The position numbers were made by a program, and so were the translations under genes. A DNA stretch of 64,000 bases, from contig VXAY01002875.1 of NCBI GenBank assembly GCA_013399855.1, positions 841,710-905,709 on the forward strand. Reading direction: 5' to 3'. The notes beneath the pieces are model-generated. The model saw only the letters and a list, made by a program, of their open reading frames with translations, did not search any database and was not told the origin of the DNA. Source of the stretch: Oxyruncus cristatus (Eukaryota > Chordata > Aves > Passeriformes > Cotingidae). How positions within the stretch are numbered: position 1 is the stretch's first letter; the number at the start of each line of letters is the position of its first letter. Positions 12,201-23,772 of this stretch are shown here, piece after piece.

Positions 12201-15200
12201 TTGTATGCCTCATGTCATGCACCAGCAATTCAGAGCAAGACTTCTGGCATCTGGTGGGTTCAGGCATCTTAATGCTAAGCTCTCCAGAGTAGATCTGTAA
12301 AAGCAACTAGAGCTGCTAAATGTAAGACCCTCTTGAAAAACAAAGACAGACACTAAGATTAGAGGGCTGGCCTAGGTAAAACTAAAACTTGCCTATAATC
12401 ATTATTTTTGTCTGTATCCTTAACAGAACTTAATTTCTGTTCTTAGTATCAGTTTGGGAGTCAGCAGCTGTGGTGACATGTATGTGCTGGTATACCTTTG
12501 CTAGATGAAAGGAGTTCTTCATGGAGGTCTTCTGTGGTGCTTGTATGAAGATCTGAGAATAAGCAGTACATCTGACCTGGCTATGTCTCACGCCCTGGGC
12601 AATAAGGAGAGGCAAAGCTGCTTCTTCTCTGGCCTCATTATAGAAAGCCTTAAAAGTGCCTGTTTCCTCTTAGTGACTGGAGAGAATTATGAGTTTATGA
12701 CCTGGGATGAAAGGATGTATGGAGGAGATGTGCCTGGACAGAACTAGAAGAAGCAGTGTTTGAATATTGCCTTGCCTATGCATGTTGTATATCTCAATTT
12801 GCAGTCAGCCTGGCTGTCAAAAGAGCACTCCTCCGAAAAGCTCTTGCTCCTCGCTGCTGTTTCACAAAGGACTTAAACCTGAACTTTTCTTCCTGTGTGG
12901 GGAAGGAGCACAGGAGGTACCCACCATGTCTCCACCAGCTCTCTCATGTCTCCAGAGCCAGTGGCTATTCCCGTGGTAGCCCTGACTCCAGCGTGCTCGC
13001 TGGGCTTACTTCAGATGTGCTCTGCAATATAGAGGAGTCTTTGCAGAATTACATATGGCACAAGCTTTACTGGCAGTGACACCAACTTGTACACCAAAGA
13101 GCAAAGTTCTCTTGGAACTGCAGTCAACAAATGTGGTAGCTGGTATTAGATTGCATATTTAATGTTGCATTTTCCAATCTAAGGATCAGTTATTGACAGT
13201 GATATAATCTGTACTAGGACAATTATGAAATGGTTTCAAAAGCAAGGAAGGAAGCAAAAGCGTTGCGGTATGGATTTGTTGTTTTTTTTTTTTTTTTTAA
13301 TTAGCAGCTGCCTGAAGTTACTAACAAAATGTTATAAATAGTTCTCAAGATTAATTGGTAAGTCAAGAGCTGGGTAAGATGTGCAAAAATGTCTGGTAAG
13401 TACCATTTGAGGATGTCTAGAAACTACAACATTTAGATTTTATATTTGAACATTCATATACATATAAAGGGAATGGTGAAGATAGCTGTGAGGAGCTTGA
13501 CCAATTCATGACCTAGAATAATAGCATGAGGCTCAGGCACAAATTCAGGGTACCCCAGGATGCATGACAGATAGCTAATAAAAGAAGGAATCCCTTGTCT
13601 TATAGACACTTCTTCTCATTACCTGAATATCATCTGTTCAGTGTTAAAAACATACAAGTGAGGAAAAAAAGAAAGGTCAGTTTCTGACTTCAAGCATAAG
13701 CATATATGGCTGCAAGTAGGACTGCTGCTAGTGAATGGGATGTCACTATTAGCATCCTCACTGATGGCCAAGAAGGAGGAAGGAGAAAAGTGGCTCTCTG
13801 ATGAGCCCTTACTCAATACAGTCCATTCTGGCATCCCCAGGGTCTTCTATTGCAATTGCTTTCTTCTGTGAAAGAAATTCCCTACTTCTACTATAATTTT
13901 GCTCAGTATATTATGTCCTATTCTGAAAAAGTTTTCTCTTTTAACATCTTTCCCTTTAATATGTGCATACAAAGTGAACGTATACTCACATTTACGTAAC
14001 TATGAGTAATTGTACTAATTCATAAGAATCTGTGATTTTTGCTGTTATTCAGCATAGGTTTTTCATACCCAGTTTTGGAGTACTGAAATCTAGTAATTTG
14101 TTTTTTCTTCACCAAGAGTGTTTTCCTCCATCAGAAGTATTCATATATCAAATAGCTCAAAGACATTCAAGCTCCATAAATTAATCTACACAATACAAAC
14201 ACACAGCATTCCCTTGTCTTCATTCATTTTCACCCACTGCTGTCATTCTATTTCTCTTCTTCCACCTTGATCCCCCCTTTTTTTGTTATGCAAACTTGGC
14301 ATATTTAGGCTGTGTGTTAGACGTTTGATGATTATGCTTTTACTTTGTACTGAATAGACTCAAAACATAGTTTTCTGCTTCAAGAGGAAAAAACCCAAGA
14401 ACTTAAGACTACACTTGTTGGAAACGCTGTCCTCTCCAGCTTTCCAACTGAAAAAAAAATATTAGTAAATTGCATGTGGTTTATGAGACACTTAAGTGGT
14501 CCATAAAGCCTGATCAAAAATTTCCTAATTTAAAGTTACTTAAAGAAGTACAGTCCATTCCAGTTGGTGAGACGTGAGTTTAAGACCTACATTTCTATCA
14601 GGATAGAGAGGGGGTTCTCCAAGTTCTTTATTTGCTTCTGAATGAACTACAGTATTTGTGGGAGATCTGAGTGTGCTGGAAAGAAAAGGGAAGCAGTAAT
14701 TGCTGTTACGAGTCCACCCGTGGCTTGAAAATCTTGACTATCTAAACAGTCTGTATGTCATTTCAAGCAGTCTTTTGCTTCTTTGTCTCAAATGTACCTT
14801 TAACCTCTGAAATGCCATTTTTTCATCTAGTCAGCCACTTTTCATATCATATCCCCAAACTAGCAACATTCATCTTGGAAATGCTTTATTGTTTTAACTA
14901 TTTTGACTTTGCTGTATGCATTGGGAAAGCACATCAACTTTTTAAACAAAAAAATATAGGTTTTCTCTTTTTAGAAATTGTCATTAGGCAGTGAGAAGAA
15001 CTGTGAAGTGCTTTTATTTGTTTTCTTCTCAACTATTGCTAAAGGCTTTCAAAAGAGGTAACATTTAAATGATAATTCATGACAGCACTTTCAGGATTGA
15101 TCATGATACCACAGTGGGACTACACTGATGTGCAGTTGTTGGGGTTTTTGGCCGTATGTAATGGAGTTGCTCCTAGTTTATACTGTCACAGAAATAAAGC

Positions 15201-16224
15201 CTGTGAAGCTCTTTGAAATATGTCATCGTATTAGACATTGCTGTTTTAGACCCAAATTTCCCCATCATTTGAATTTTGCTTTGAATCTCAACAGTTCATA
15301 AAATACTGTGTGTCAGTGAAGTCAGAATTTGGAAAATCTGTTAATGAATGGCTTTTGGGGGAGGCACCTTAAGATGATGGATGTGGTTTTGGATTTAACT
15401 GAAGTAACTGTAAAGAACCTTTAGGAGGCTTATATAAAAGTACTGGGTGACTTAAGGAGAAAAGGAAGTTAACTGAAATTCTGGAAAGATGGTCCTGTCG
15501 GCTCTGCAAAACACATACTCCTCTTGTTTCTTTCATGGGACGAGAGATAACCCAGCAACCTCCTCCCCAGCCTGGACGCTCTGCAATCCTTGTACCTAGC
15601 TTGAGACATGATAAAATTGAGACTCCATGACCTGAACTGTGATCAGATCTCTAATATTTTTATCATAAACATTTACAGCCAGCTTAATTCTCTCTTCCTT
15701 TTTGTATATGGTCCTTAAACTTTAGTTCAGCTTCCTGGAACTGGAATTTGTGTGTGTTTTTTTTTTTTAAAAATTTCTACTTTAAGCTTTGAATCTATTC
15801 CAAAAGGATTCTGAACTTTATAGCACAAATCTTTGCTCAGTCAGGCAATATGTGCACTTCCTCTCATGAGGCCCACCACTGGGACGGATATGAGAAACTA
15901 GACGAGGTAACTGAAATTACTCCAGTACCCACACAGCTTATCCCCCTTAAGTGACCTTTCTGAAGTCAACAGGCTTCTTAATGCTGCCTAGAAAGCAATA
16001 ATTTATATCCATTTTATTCAAAACAAAACCAGATCAGAGGACTATCTGAAGACTAAAGCACACCTCTAGCTCCCCAAAACTTGACAATGTCCAAGGCCTT
16101 TTTTCCCCTCTTCTTTTCTTGAGATAGTTTTATTTGTTTTATTCAGTATCTAATTGTCTCTGTCTGTTAGACACATTATCACCAAGTATTGAATAAATAA
16201 CTGTGGAAGATTGCCTTGAGGAAT
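9205..16224. other. Intergenic DNA, no gene seen
   Basis: No recognisable exon. The frames at 10453-10836 (both strands) and 12756-13079 overlap one another or lack family motifs and splice context, so I treat them as chance. A 17-base T run sits at 13282-13298. Confidence 0.55.
13282..13298. repeat. Poly(T) tract
   Basis: Uninterrupted run of 17 T residues. I could not recognise an element attached to it. Confidence 0.9.
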
Positions 16225-16715
16225 AAACTTGTCCACAGTCCTCGCCCAAAGCAGGTCAAGCTATACCAGAATGGTTCCCAACTCATGTCTGTCACATTTG
16301 CTCTTAGAAACCAACAGTGATGGCTATTCCACAACCTCCCTAGGCAATCTTTCCTACTGTTTACTGTCCTTATCATTAGAGGAAGCTGTCTCTAGCACCA
16401 ACCCTCAGTCTCTCTTGGTGCAATCAAAATACATTACTCTTGTCCTGTCTCCAAAGAACATATGATTTCTTTTCTCCCTTTTTGCATCTCCCTTGTCCTC
16501 AAAGGCTCTTAATGTCTCTCCATAGTTTTCTTTTTTGTTTCTGCTAATTCAAACTTTACAATTCCACCTTTCCTAGCAGGTCATTCTTCCTATACCCTCA
16601 CATTTTTGTTTCTGTCTCAATCTTTTTTGAAACATGGTGTCCCATACTGGTTGATAGTCTCCATCAGAGACATTATCAGCAAGCACCAAATAGCACAGTA
16701 AGATTATTTTATATG
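16225..16715 (-). mobile_element. Ancient CR1 LINE fragment (minus strand)
   Basis: Read on the plus strand, this segment follows the order of landmarks typical of the reverse complement of CR1 3' regions: a 'GGCTATTCCACAACCTCCCTAGGCAATC' type block (16322-16349), a 'CTCTTGGTGCAATC' and 'CTTGTCCTGTCTCC' block (16412-16452), and a 'TTTTTTGAAACATGGTGTCCCATACTGG' block (16623-16650). It ends in a degraded version of the 'TCAGTGCTGAGTAGAG' region. It is highly diverged, with indels and no intact reverse transcriptase frame, so it is an old 5'-truncated copy. The identification rests on remembered consensus features; the boundaries are approximate. Confidence 0.7.
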
Positions 16716-17121
16716 CTTTAATAAAAATTCTTCAGCATGGGTTTCTGGAGTCCATTAGAGCCCATGTAAACTTCTTCAGTCTTGTAAGCCCAAATTTCCA
16801 TCAGGCTGAGCTGCAAGTCACTTCCTTCAAGGGGCTGCTCAAGCTTACCTTGACCATGAAGAGAGGTGCTATGTGAAGATGTGATAAGGAAAGCCTGGAA
16901 GCTAAACCAAAGGAGTGTGGACCCACTGTAGGAAGCACTGTCCTTTTGTGTTTTAAATCTGCTTGGAATCATGGAATAGAAATGAGTAAAGAGATTTTAA
17001 TTCATTCAACAAAAACCCCCAAACAGCCCAAAATACCCCTAGATGGATAGTGTATTTAAGCTGTAGTTTTGACTAGTGCTGAAGGGATTCAAGAAATTAT
17101 CCAAAATGAAAGCAACAGAGT
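16716..17121. other. Short intergenic stretch between CR1 and LTR
   Basis: A minus-strand frame at 16718-16972 has no recognised motif. Nothing else was seen. Confidence 0.5.
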
Positions 17122-18538
17122 TGTCATGGTTTAGCCCATCCCCCTCAGTTTTAGAGTAGAAGATGGTTAGTTCCAGGTGAAATTCCGGCTAGGTAGCCAA
17201 TTAGAGACTTCTGTGACGTCTCTACGAATTACATAATTTAACTCAAACCGGAAAAGAAGGGTTGTTGTGGTTGTTGTAGTTGTGTGTGGACCAGAGAGAA
17301 AGTCNNNNNNNNNNNNNNNNNNNNNNNNNNNNNNNNNNNNNNNNNNNNNNNNNNNNNNNNNNNNNNNNNNNNNNNNNNNNNNNNNNNNNNNNNNNNNNNN
17401 NNNNNNNNNNNNNNNNNNNNNNNNNNNNNNNNNNNNNNNNNNNNNNNNNNNNNNNNNNNNNNNNNNNNNNNNNNNNNNNNNNNNNNNNNNNNNNNNNNNN
17501 NNNNNNNNNNNNNNNNNNNNNNNNNNNNNNNNNNNNNNNNNNNNNNNNNNNNNNNNNNNNNNNNNNNNNNNNNNNNNNNNNNNNNNNNNNNNNNNNNNNN
17601 NNNNNNNNNNNNNNNNNNNNNNNNNNNNNNNNNNNNNNNNNNNNNNNNNNNNNNNNNNNNNNNNNNNNNNNNNNNNNNNNNNNNNNNNNNNNNNNNNNNN
17701 NNNNNNNNNNNNNNNNNNNNNNNNNNNNNNNNNNNNNNNNNNNNNNNNNNNNNNNNNNNNNNNNNNNNNNNNNNNNNNNNNNNNNNNNNNNNNNNNNNNN
17801 NNNNNNNNNNNNNNNNNNNNNNNNNNNNNNNNNNNNNNNNNNNNNNNNNNNNNNNNNNNNNNNNNNNNNNNNNNNNNNNNNNNNNNNNNNNNNNNNNNNN
17901 NNNNNNNNNNNNNNNNNNNNNNNNNNNNNNNNNNNNNNNNNNNNNNNNNNNNNNNNNNNNNNNNNNNNNNNNNNNNNNNNNNNNNNNNNNNNNNNNNNNN
18001 NNNNNNNNNNNNNNNNNNNNNNNNNNNNNNNNNNNNNNNNNNNNNNNNNNNNNNNNNNNNNNNNNNNNNNNNNNNNNNNNNNNNNNNNNNNNNNNNNNNN
18101 NNNNNNNNNNNNNNNNNNNNNNNNNNNNNNNNNNNNNNNNNNNNNNNNNNNNNNNNNNNNNNNNGTGGAAGAAACCTCCATAGAGCCCTGAATCTTGTAG
18201 TGACGACATGATAAAAAACCCTCAGCAGCTGTAAGCAAACAGCAAGGTGGGAGTAAACTTCTCTGCATTCCAGTGAAGAGAGAGAGGTTCGAGATACAGA
18301 GATATGGAACTGTTACCTTAAAGACTTTTTTTTTCCTCCCTTCTCTTTCTCCCTCTGGACTGTTTTTGAGGGAGAGAGGAGGAAAGGCATTTGTACATAT
18401 ATAAGTGTGCTATTATAAGGAAACTAGTTAGAGTTGTATGTATATATGTATATATGTAAGTATTCCCCTTAGTGTCTGTAGTGTAGCAATAAATTTTAGT
18501 ATTACCCCCATTTCAAGGTGATCTGTTTTGTCTGTGCA
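17122..18538 (+). mobile_element. Probable avian endogenous-retrovirus LTR, interrupted by an assembly gap
   Basis: The segment opens with TGTCATGGTTTAGCCC, a beginning I associate with avian (passerine) ERV LTRs. It has a polyadenylation signal AATAAA at 18488-18493, and about 45 bases later reaches TGTCTGTGCA, a possible CA-3' end at 18538. Between them lies an 860-base run of N. The visible parts include G+T-rich repeats (17260-17290), a pyrimidine-rich stretch (18328-18357) and a TATATGTA-type run (18436-18458). No gag, pol or env frame is visible, so it is either a solo LTR of up to about 1.4 kb or two LTR parts with unassembled sequence between. I found no clean target-site duplication (AGAGT before, AACTC after), so the exact ends are uncertain. 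Confidence 0.55.
17305..18164. other. Assembly gap (860 N)
   Basis: All bases are N. The non-round length suggests an estimated gap size. Long open frames reported across it are artefacts of translating N. Confidence 1.
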
Positions 18539-21500
18539 AACTCTTCCTAATTAGTAGCAAAATTTATGGGTTGATAACACTGTGCAGAAAGCACAGGGGC
18601 TAAACCTATGACAAGAGTTCATCCAAATATGAAACTGCCAGAGTGTGTGGGGTGTGTCAGAAAGTGTGACACAAGTGGAACAAAAACCTCTGATGTGGGA
18701 TGATGAACTTATTCTGGGGTGATTAGTAAAAACATCATAATTATTCACTTACATACATTAGAGAAGTGAGCCAAATATTTAGCCACTTACTGTGGATGAG
18801 ATAGACTGTGTAGAGAAGATCCAGGCGCTACCATCTGACCTGGAAAAATGCCCAAATGAGAATGTTAATTTTTCAGATGTTTTAAATTAAGAACTGTGCC
18901 TGGAAGTTAGCTTTTCACTTAACAATGAAACCTCATTTTAATCCAATATCTGTCTATTGCAAGCAGAGCTACCAACAGTCATGCCTTTCTTAGAGTGTGC
19001 TGACTTTATGAGTTGCACATGGTCTGTAAATGAGGGAATAAATAGGTATCAAATGCTCTGTGCAAATCTACTACAAAGACATCTGGATTTGAGAACCTCC
19101 CAGCAGGCAAGTTTCTAATGATCTCACATATTTCCTTCAAAGAGAATGACTCGGTTGGGTCTCTGTATTCTTTAAAGATCTACAGGAAATTCAAGCAGGG
19201 AAATGGCACAGGTTTATTTTTAGTCATGGACACGACTTCCTTCAAAATAACACTCATCTCAGTCTTGTGAACTAAGCTGCTTCTTGGTGTAGTGGATTCT
19301 TAAAATGCTCATGCCTTCCTGCCTTCTAGAATTAATAGTATTCCCATTGAAATGGCAATATTTCAGCATGGTAGTCATGAATGCCCATGTTTTATGGAGG
19401 GATATGTGTCCCTAAGGGAGGCATAGTTTGGGTAACTTTGCATCAAGGATTGCCTTTTGCCAGCTTCGATACTGAGGAGGGACAAGGCATGGTAGAGAGA
19501 CAGTGATGCTGTGGCAGCTCCTAATCACTGGTTCAACTTACTGGTGCAGTTCAGCAGATCCTGCTTAGTTGCTCTTCAGGACCAGCCACTACCAGTTTGA
19601 CTTTCAGCCTTAAAGTATTGGTTCAGTTTCTTGTCTCTGCCCTGGCTGGACTGGCTAATGGAGAAGTCACAGCATTGTTTGAGCCAGGTTTTTGCTGCTC
19701 CAGCAGAAATGAAGGGTGATGACATAAAAGCCTTAGGGATCCGTTTAGTCATGGGTGTTCTAGCCCAGGTGCTGGGAGTCTGAATAGCGTGTGTGTCCCT
19801 AAATGACTTACCACAACTTTTGCTGAGGACTGGAGCAAGAGTCCACAGTATTGATGGAGATGAAGCCTGGTACCCTAGGGCTGCTCTGCATTGAAATGCC
19901 CAGGGTTTTGCTCAGTCTAAATAAATACGTTGCTAAGTGTTGCTAAATAAAACACTAGAGTACTCAGGAAGCCCAGTCTGTTTAGGCTGTAGAATATCTT
20001 TTAACTTTTTATTTTTTTAAACCCACAAGACAGGTCTTTGCCTTTAAGCCCACTCCACTCAAATGTGTACACAAAGTCCATCTTTTCACGGAAAGCAAGG
20101 CCCCAGGATAGAGGATGTTGACCTTGGAAAGGTTTCCTAGTCAAACTATTTTCCTGCCCGGGTTCCTCTCTGGGGTCCTGGGCATGATGTACATTCTGTG
20201 GTAAGGACAGGGAGAGGAGGGGAAAAAAGCCTTTAAAAGCATTTGTGCTGCAAGTTGCCAAGTTTTGTGTGGTAACTGGCTGGAGAAACTGAGCTTCTTT
20301 TAGAAATCCATCCTTGGGGAGATCCCTCCTTCCTCGAGGTGATCATCCCAGGCCCATACTGTAGCTGGATCACATCCCCAAGAAAAGAAAGAACTACTTA
20401 ATACTACTGGTCCCTGTCCCGCTATTTTCCACCAACTTATGTTTCACATTACCTGTGGCCCTCTTCGCTTGGCTTCAGGTGAGGTTCGGTTGTTTTTACC
20501 CACTAACTGTGTGGGCAGCAAGCCTTTATAAGCCTTGTATGAATCCCATGGCACCCTTAAGCAGAAAAGACCACTGTACTTGTGGCACTGGCAGTGAGAG
20601 TCCATAAAAACTCAGTCCATAAAAATCAGTATAAATCTGGTGGGGCTCTTTAGTTGATGATGAGAGAGGAGTATTTCTGGGGATGTCTCCCAGGGCTAAT
20701 ACCAAAAAGCGTAAAATCCAAGTTTTCCTCTCCCCTCTCTGAATGGATAGGTGGACAGTTGAGACCAAACAGGTCTGCTGAAAGGACAGGAAGGTGAGAA
20801 TGTCTCAGAAAAGATGAAGTTTTTTACTCTGGCAGTCCATATCAGGATGCAGGCTCCTCTATTTGTAGTTCCCTTTGTTCTGCCTGAAGTGGCTGTGTAC
20901 AGCAGATGTCCCCAAGCAGGTCCAGTCTTCTTTCCTCTGACGGAAATAGTTTTGAGGCAAACAACATTAGTTTGGCTACAGGGACTTTGATCCGTGGAGA
21001 GAAATTTAAAAAAGCCTGGTATGACAAGGTATATTTCTCTGGCACCAGGCAGTTTTGCAATGACACATCTGGGCATGTTCCCTCTGTGTCCAGAGTCTGT
21101 CTACCAACTGTCAGCTGGTAGAGAAAGGATAGGACAGATTTACTCACTGGTCAGACTTTCCCATCTCTTGCGTGCAACTAACTGAGGCAAACAAAGCAAA
21201 ATATGGCCAGATACAGGTGTGTGTGTGACCTCATGGAAATCCTGTTTTGGATTCATTGGTGACTGAAACTGGGATGGAAAGTTACTGCAGTTGTTGCTTA
21301 GTCAGAAAATTGAGGGAATAACAGCACAGTACAATATACAGCGAGACAGCATCAACATGAGCTCTGTGCTAAGGCCTATGGTGATCCCTTGTCTGCACTT
21401 GGGCACTACAAAATCCAAGGGAGGGGTTTTCATTGCCAGGGAGGCAGGACAGCTCTGCTGTATCCCTACCCTGCCCCTGGGATGTGGTTTAAAGCAGGCA

Positions 21501-23731
21501 GCAAATGAAAAACAGGAAAGCAGCTAACAAGATAAGGTTGTTTCCACACCCTATTTTTACATATGCCCAGATCCTCCCAGGTCTGAGGCTGGAGGTGACT
21601 GGGGGCAGTCAGAAGCCCTTGTGACCTCAGTGGAGTCACATCTCCTTCCAGCATTGTTCATCTTGCTGTTCCACTCTGTCACACACATAGGTATGACTTC
21701 CACTGCCTTTTATTCCCTCTCTGAGTTTGCATACACTGACACAGATTTGGTGTTGCTAAAAAATGGGCAAGGTATTCCTCATGCAGCCATACCTGGAATT
21801 TATACTGAAATTGGTGGTTGCCCATGAGGCAAGAGGTGAGCTAGAAGGAGACCATCTGTGATGGAGCTGACAGGAGCTGCTAAACTTCTTCCAGGGCTAA
21901 GTACATATTTTCATATTCATACCCTCTTGTGAAAGTCTAGAATAAACCTTTTAGCCTTCCACCACTCCCACCTAATCCATGTTTTCCCCCTTTCTCTTCT
22001 CCATGGGACTGCTATTCCAAACAGCATCATTCTAGACAAGCTCCCCCCTAAACAAATGCTTTAGTTTACTGCAAGCTTGGGGAAAGGAAAACATGAATTT
22101 TAGATCTCATGGTAGAAACAGTCACTGGGAGAGGTCCAACGTTCCATGTTCAGGGATGGGAATATCTTCCTCCTACTAAAATAAAGGACTGCCACTCTCC
22201 TATGAGAGTGACAAGAGAATCTCAAAATTGTTATACAACAACATACTTCTAAAATAATTTACTGCTGTAACTCCATACCTCTTTGTGCAAGTTTTGAAGA
22301 AGTGACTAGAAGATAGAATTGACCTCTATTTGGTTATACTTGCAAACCAGGAAAACAAGGCAGCATTCACTGATGCTGGGTCCAAGTGGTGGGGACGGGA
22401 AATGTCCCTGCTGTCCAAATGAGAGTGACCACACCCAAAGCACACTGGGGAAGTGCTCTTTGGCACTCACACTCCTCTGGGAGTCTGGTGGGTGGCACCA
22501 GCTCTGTATTGGGCCATGTGGGTGCAGGGCTAGGCACATGTCTGTGCCAGAGCAGTGTTTTATTTCTAAACATGGGTGGATGTGACAGCTCAGCACATCC
22601 CCAGCTGCATGGACAAGCCAATTGCAAAGGATGAGGAGTCCCCACATGGTGCAGTCCCACAGAGCAGGCATGATGGCTCTGCCCTGGGGCTGGTGGAGCC
22701 AAGGTGATCCTGGAATGTATGCCGGTTGCAGATCTAAAAATCCCCTCATGATTGTTGATAACTCTGGATCAGTTTGAAGACATGGAGGCAGGAGGCAATG
22801 ACAAGCTCTCCACTGCAAGGCAGATGCGAGGGATATACTCTTCCCTTTGGGTGACTTATTGTGCTGTTTTCTTGGGATCATATTAACACAGCTAAACTGC
22901 TCTCTACAGCTTTGGAGTCAGCAGTGCTGCTCAGAAGCTATTTTTCTGGTCAGTTTTCCTTTAAAGCTGGCTGTTTCCACTCCCAAAATATCATATCAGG
23001 GTGAGTTTTGATCCCTGCAAATGGGTGAGGATGTTTGTCGCTCCCAGCAGGACCTCTGCAGCACGTCTACTAAAAAGAAAGAAAACAAATCCCCACACCG
23101 ACATCAAAATCAGCTGTGATAATAAACATCACTGTCCTGAGGAGTGAGAGGGGAAGGTGGTAGGCCAGGAGAAGCCAACAGCTTAGGTCAGCTTTTCAGA
23201 TCACACTGGCTAAGGCCGATTCTGTGTGAACTGCAGCAAAGAGCCTGCTCCAGATAAGAGGGGAAATTGCACAGTCATCCTGAGGCTTTTCCTCAAAACT
23301 CTGGTAGACAGAGCTTCAAAAGACAGTGTGTTGAGAAAGAATGGGTAAGATCACCAAAATTTGACGGGAACAGTTGATTTCTGCTGTGAATTGCAGCAAA
23401 ACTCCTCTCCTCTCAGACAGTTTTATGGTACATCTGGCTTACACAGATGGGTTGTCCTGGGTGAACTGGGCTGGTGTTTATCAAGCCTTCCTTCAGTACA
23501 GCAGCATCTTCTAAAGTTGTATCATCTCGTACCCCCAACTGGCAAGCTGTTTAGCTCTTCTCTCTTTGCCATCCCTCTTACAGCATGATTTATCTTATAA
23601 ATGAGATCCCAATGTGACCTGCTGAATAAATCCCATGTTTAGGAAAAGCCTCTTATGTTTATTTGAAAGAATCACCAGAGAAGGGAAGAGCTTTGATGTA
23701 GTATGTAGGAAGTCAGATAAGGAGGCTGATA

Positions 23732-23772
23732 AACTGTGTTTGCTCTAGTTGAACTGTGTTCAACTCTAGTTG
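23732..23772. repeat. Two-copy tandem duplication, about 20 bp
   Basis: Two adjacent units of 20 and 21 bases, both starting AACTGTGTT and ending CTCTAGTTG. A separate 12-base direct repeat (TGTAAACAGATC twice) lies at 23919-23942. Confidence 0.7.

Noticed and set aside
17238..18268. Frames of about 300-340 codons on both strands
   Set aside because: They are made almost entirely of N from the assembly gap.
22306..22881. 191-codon minus-strand frame
   Set aside because: Cys/Pro/Leu-rich, no recognisable domain, and overlapped by other open frames on both strands, which suggests stop-poor DNA rather than a gene.
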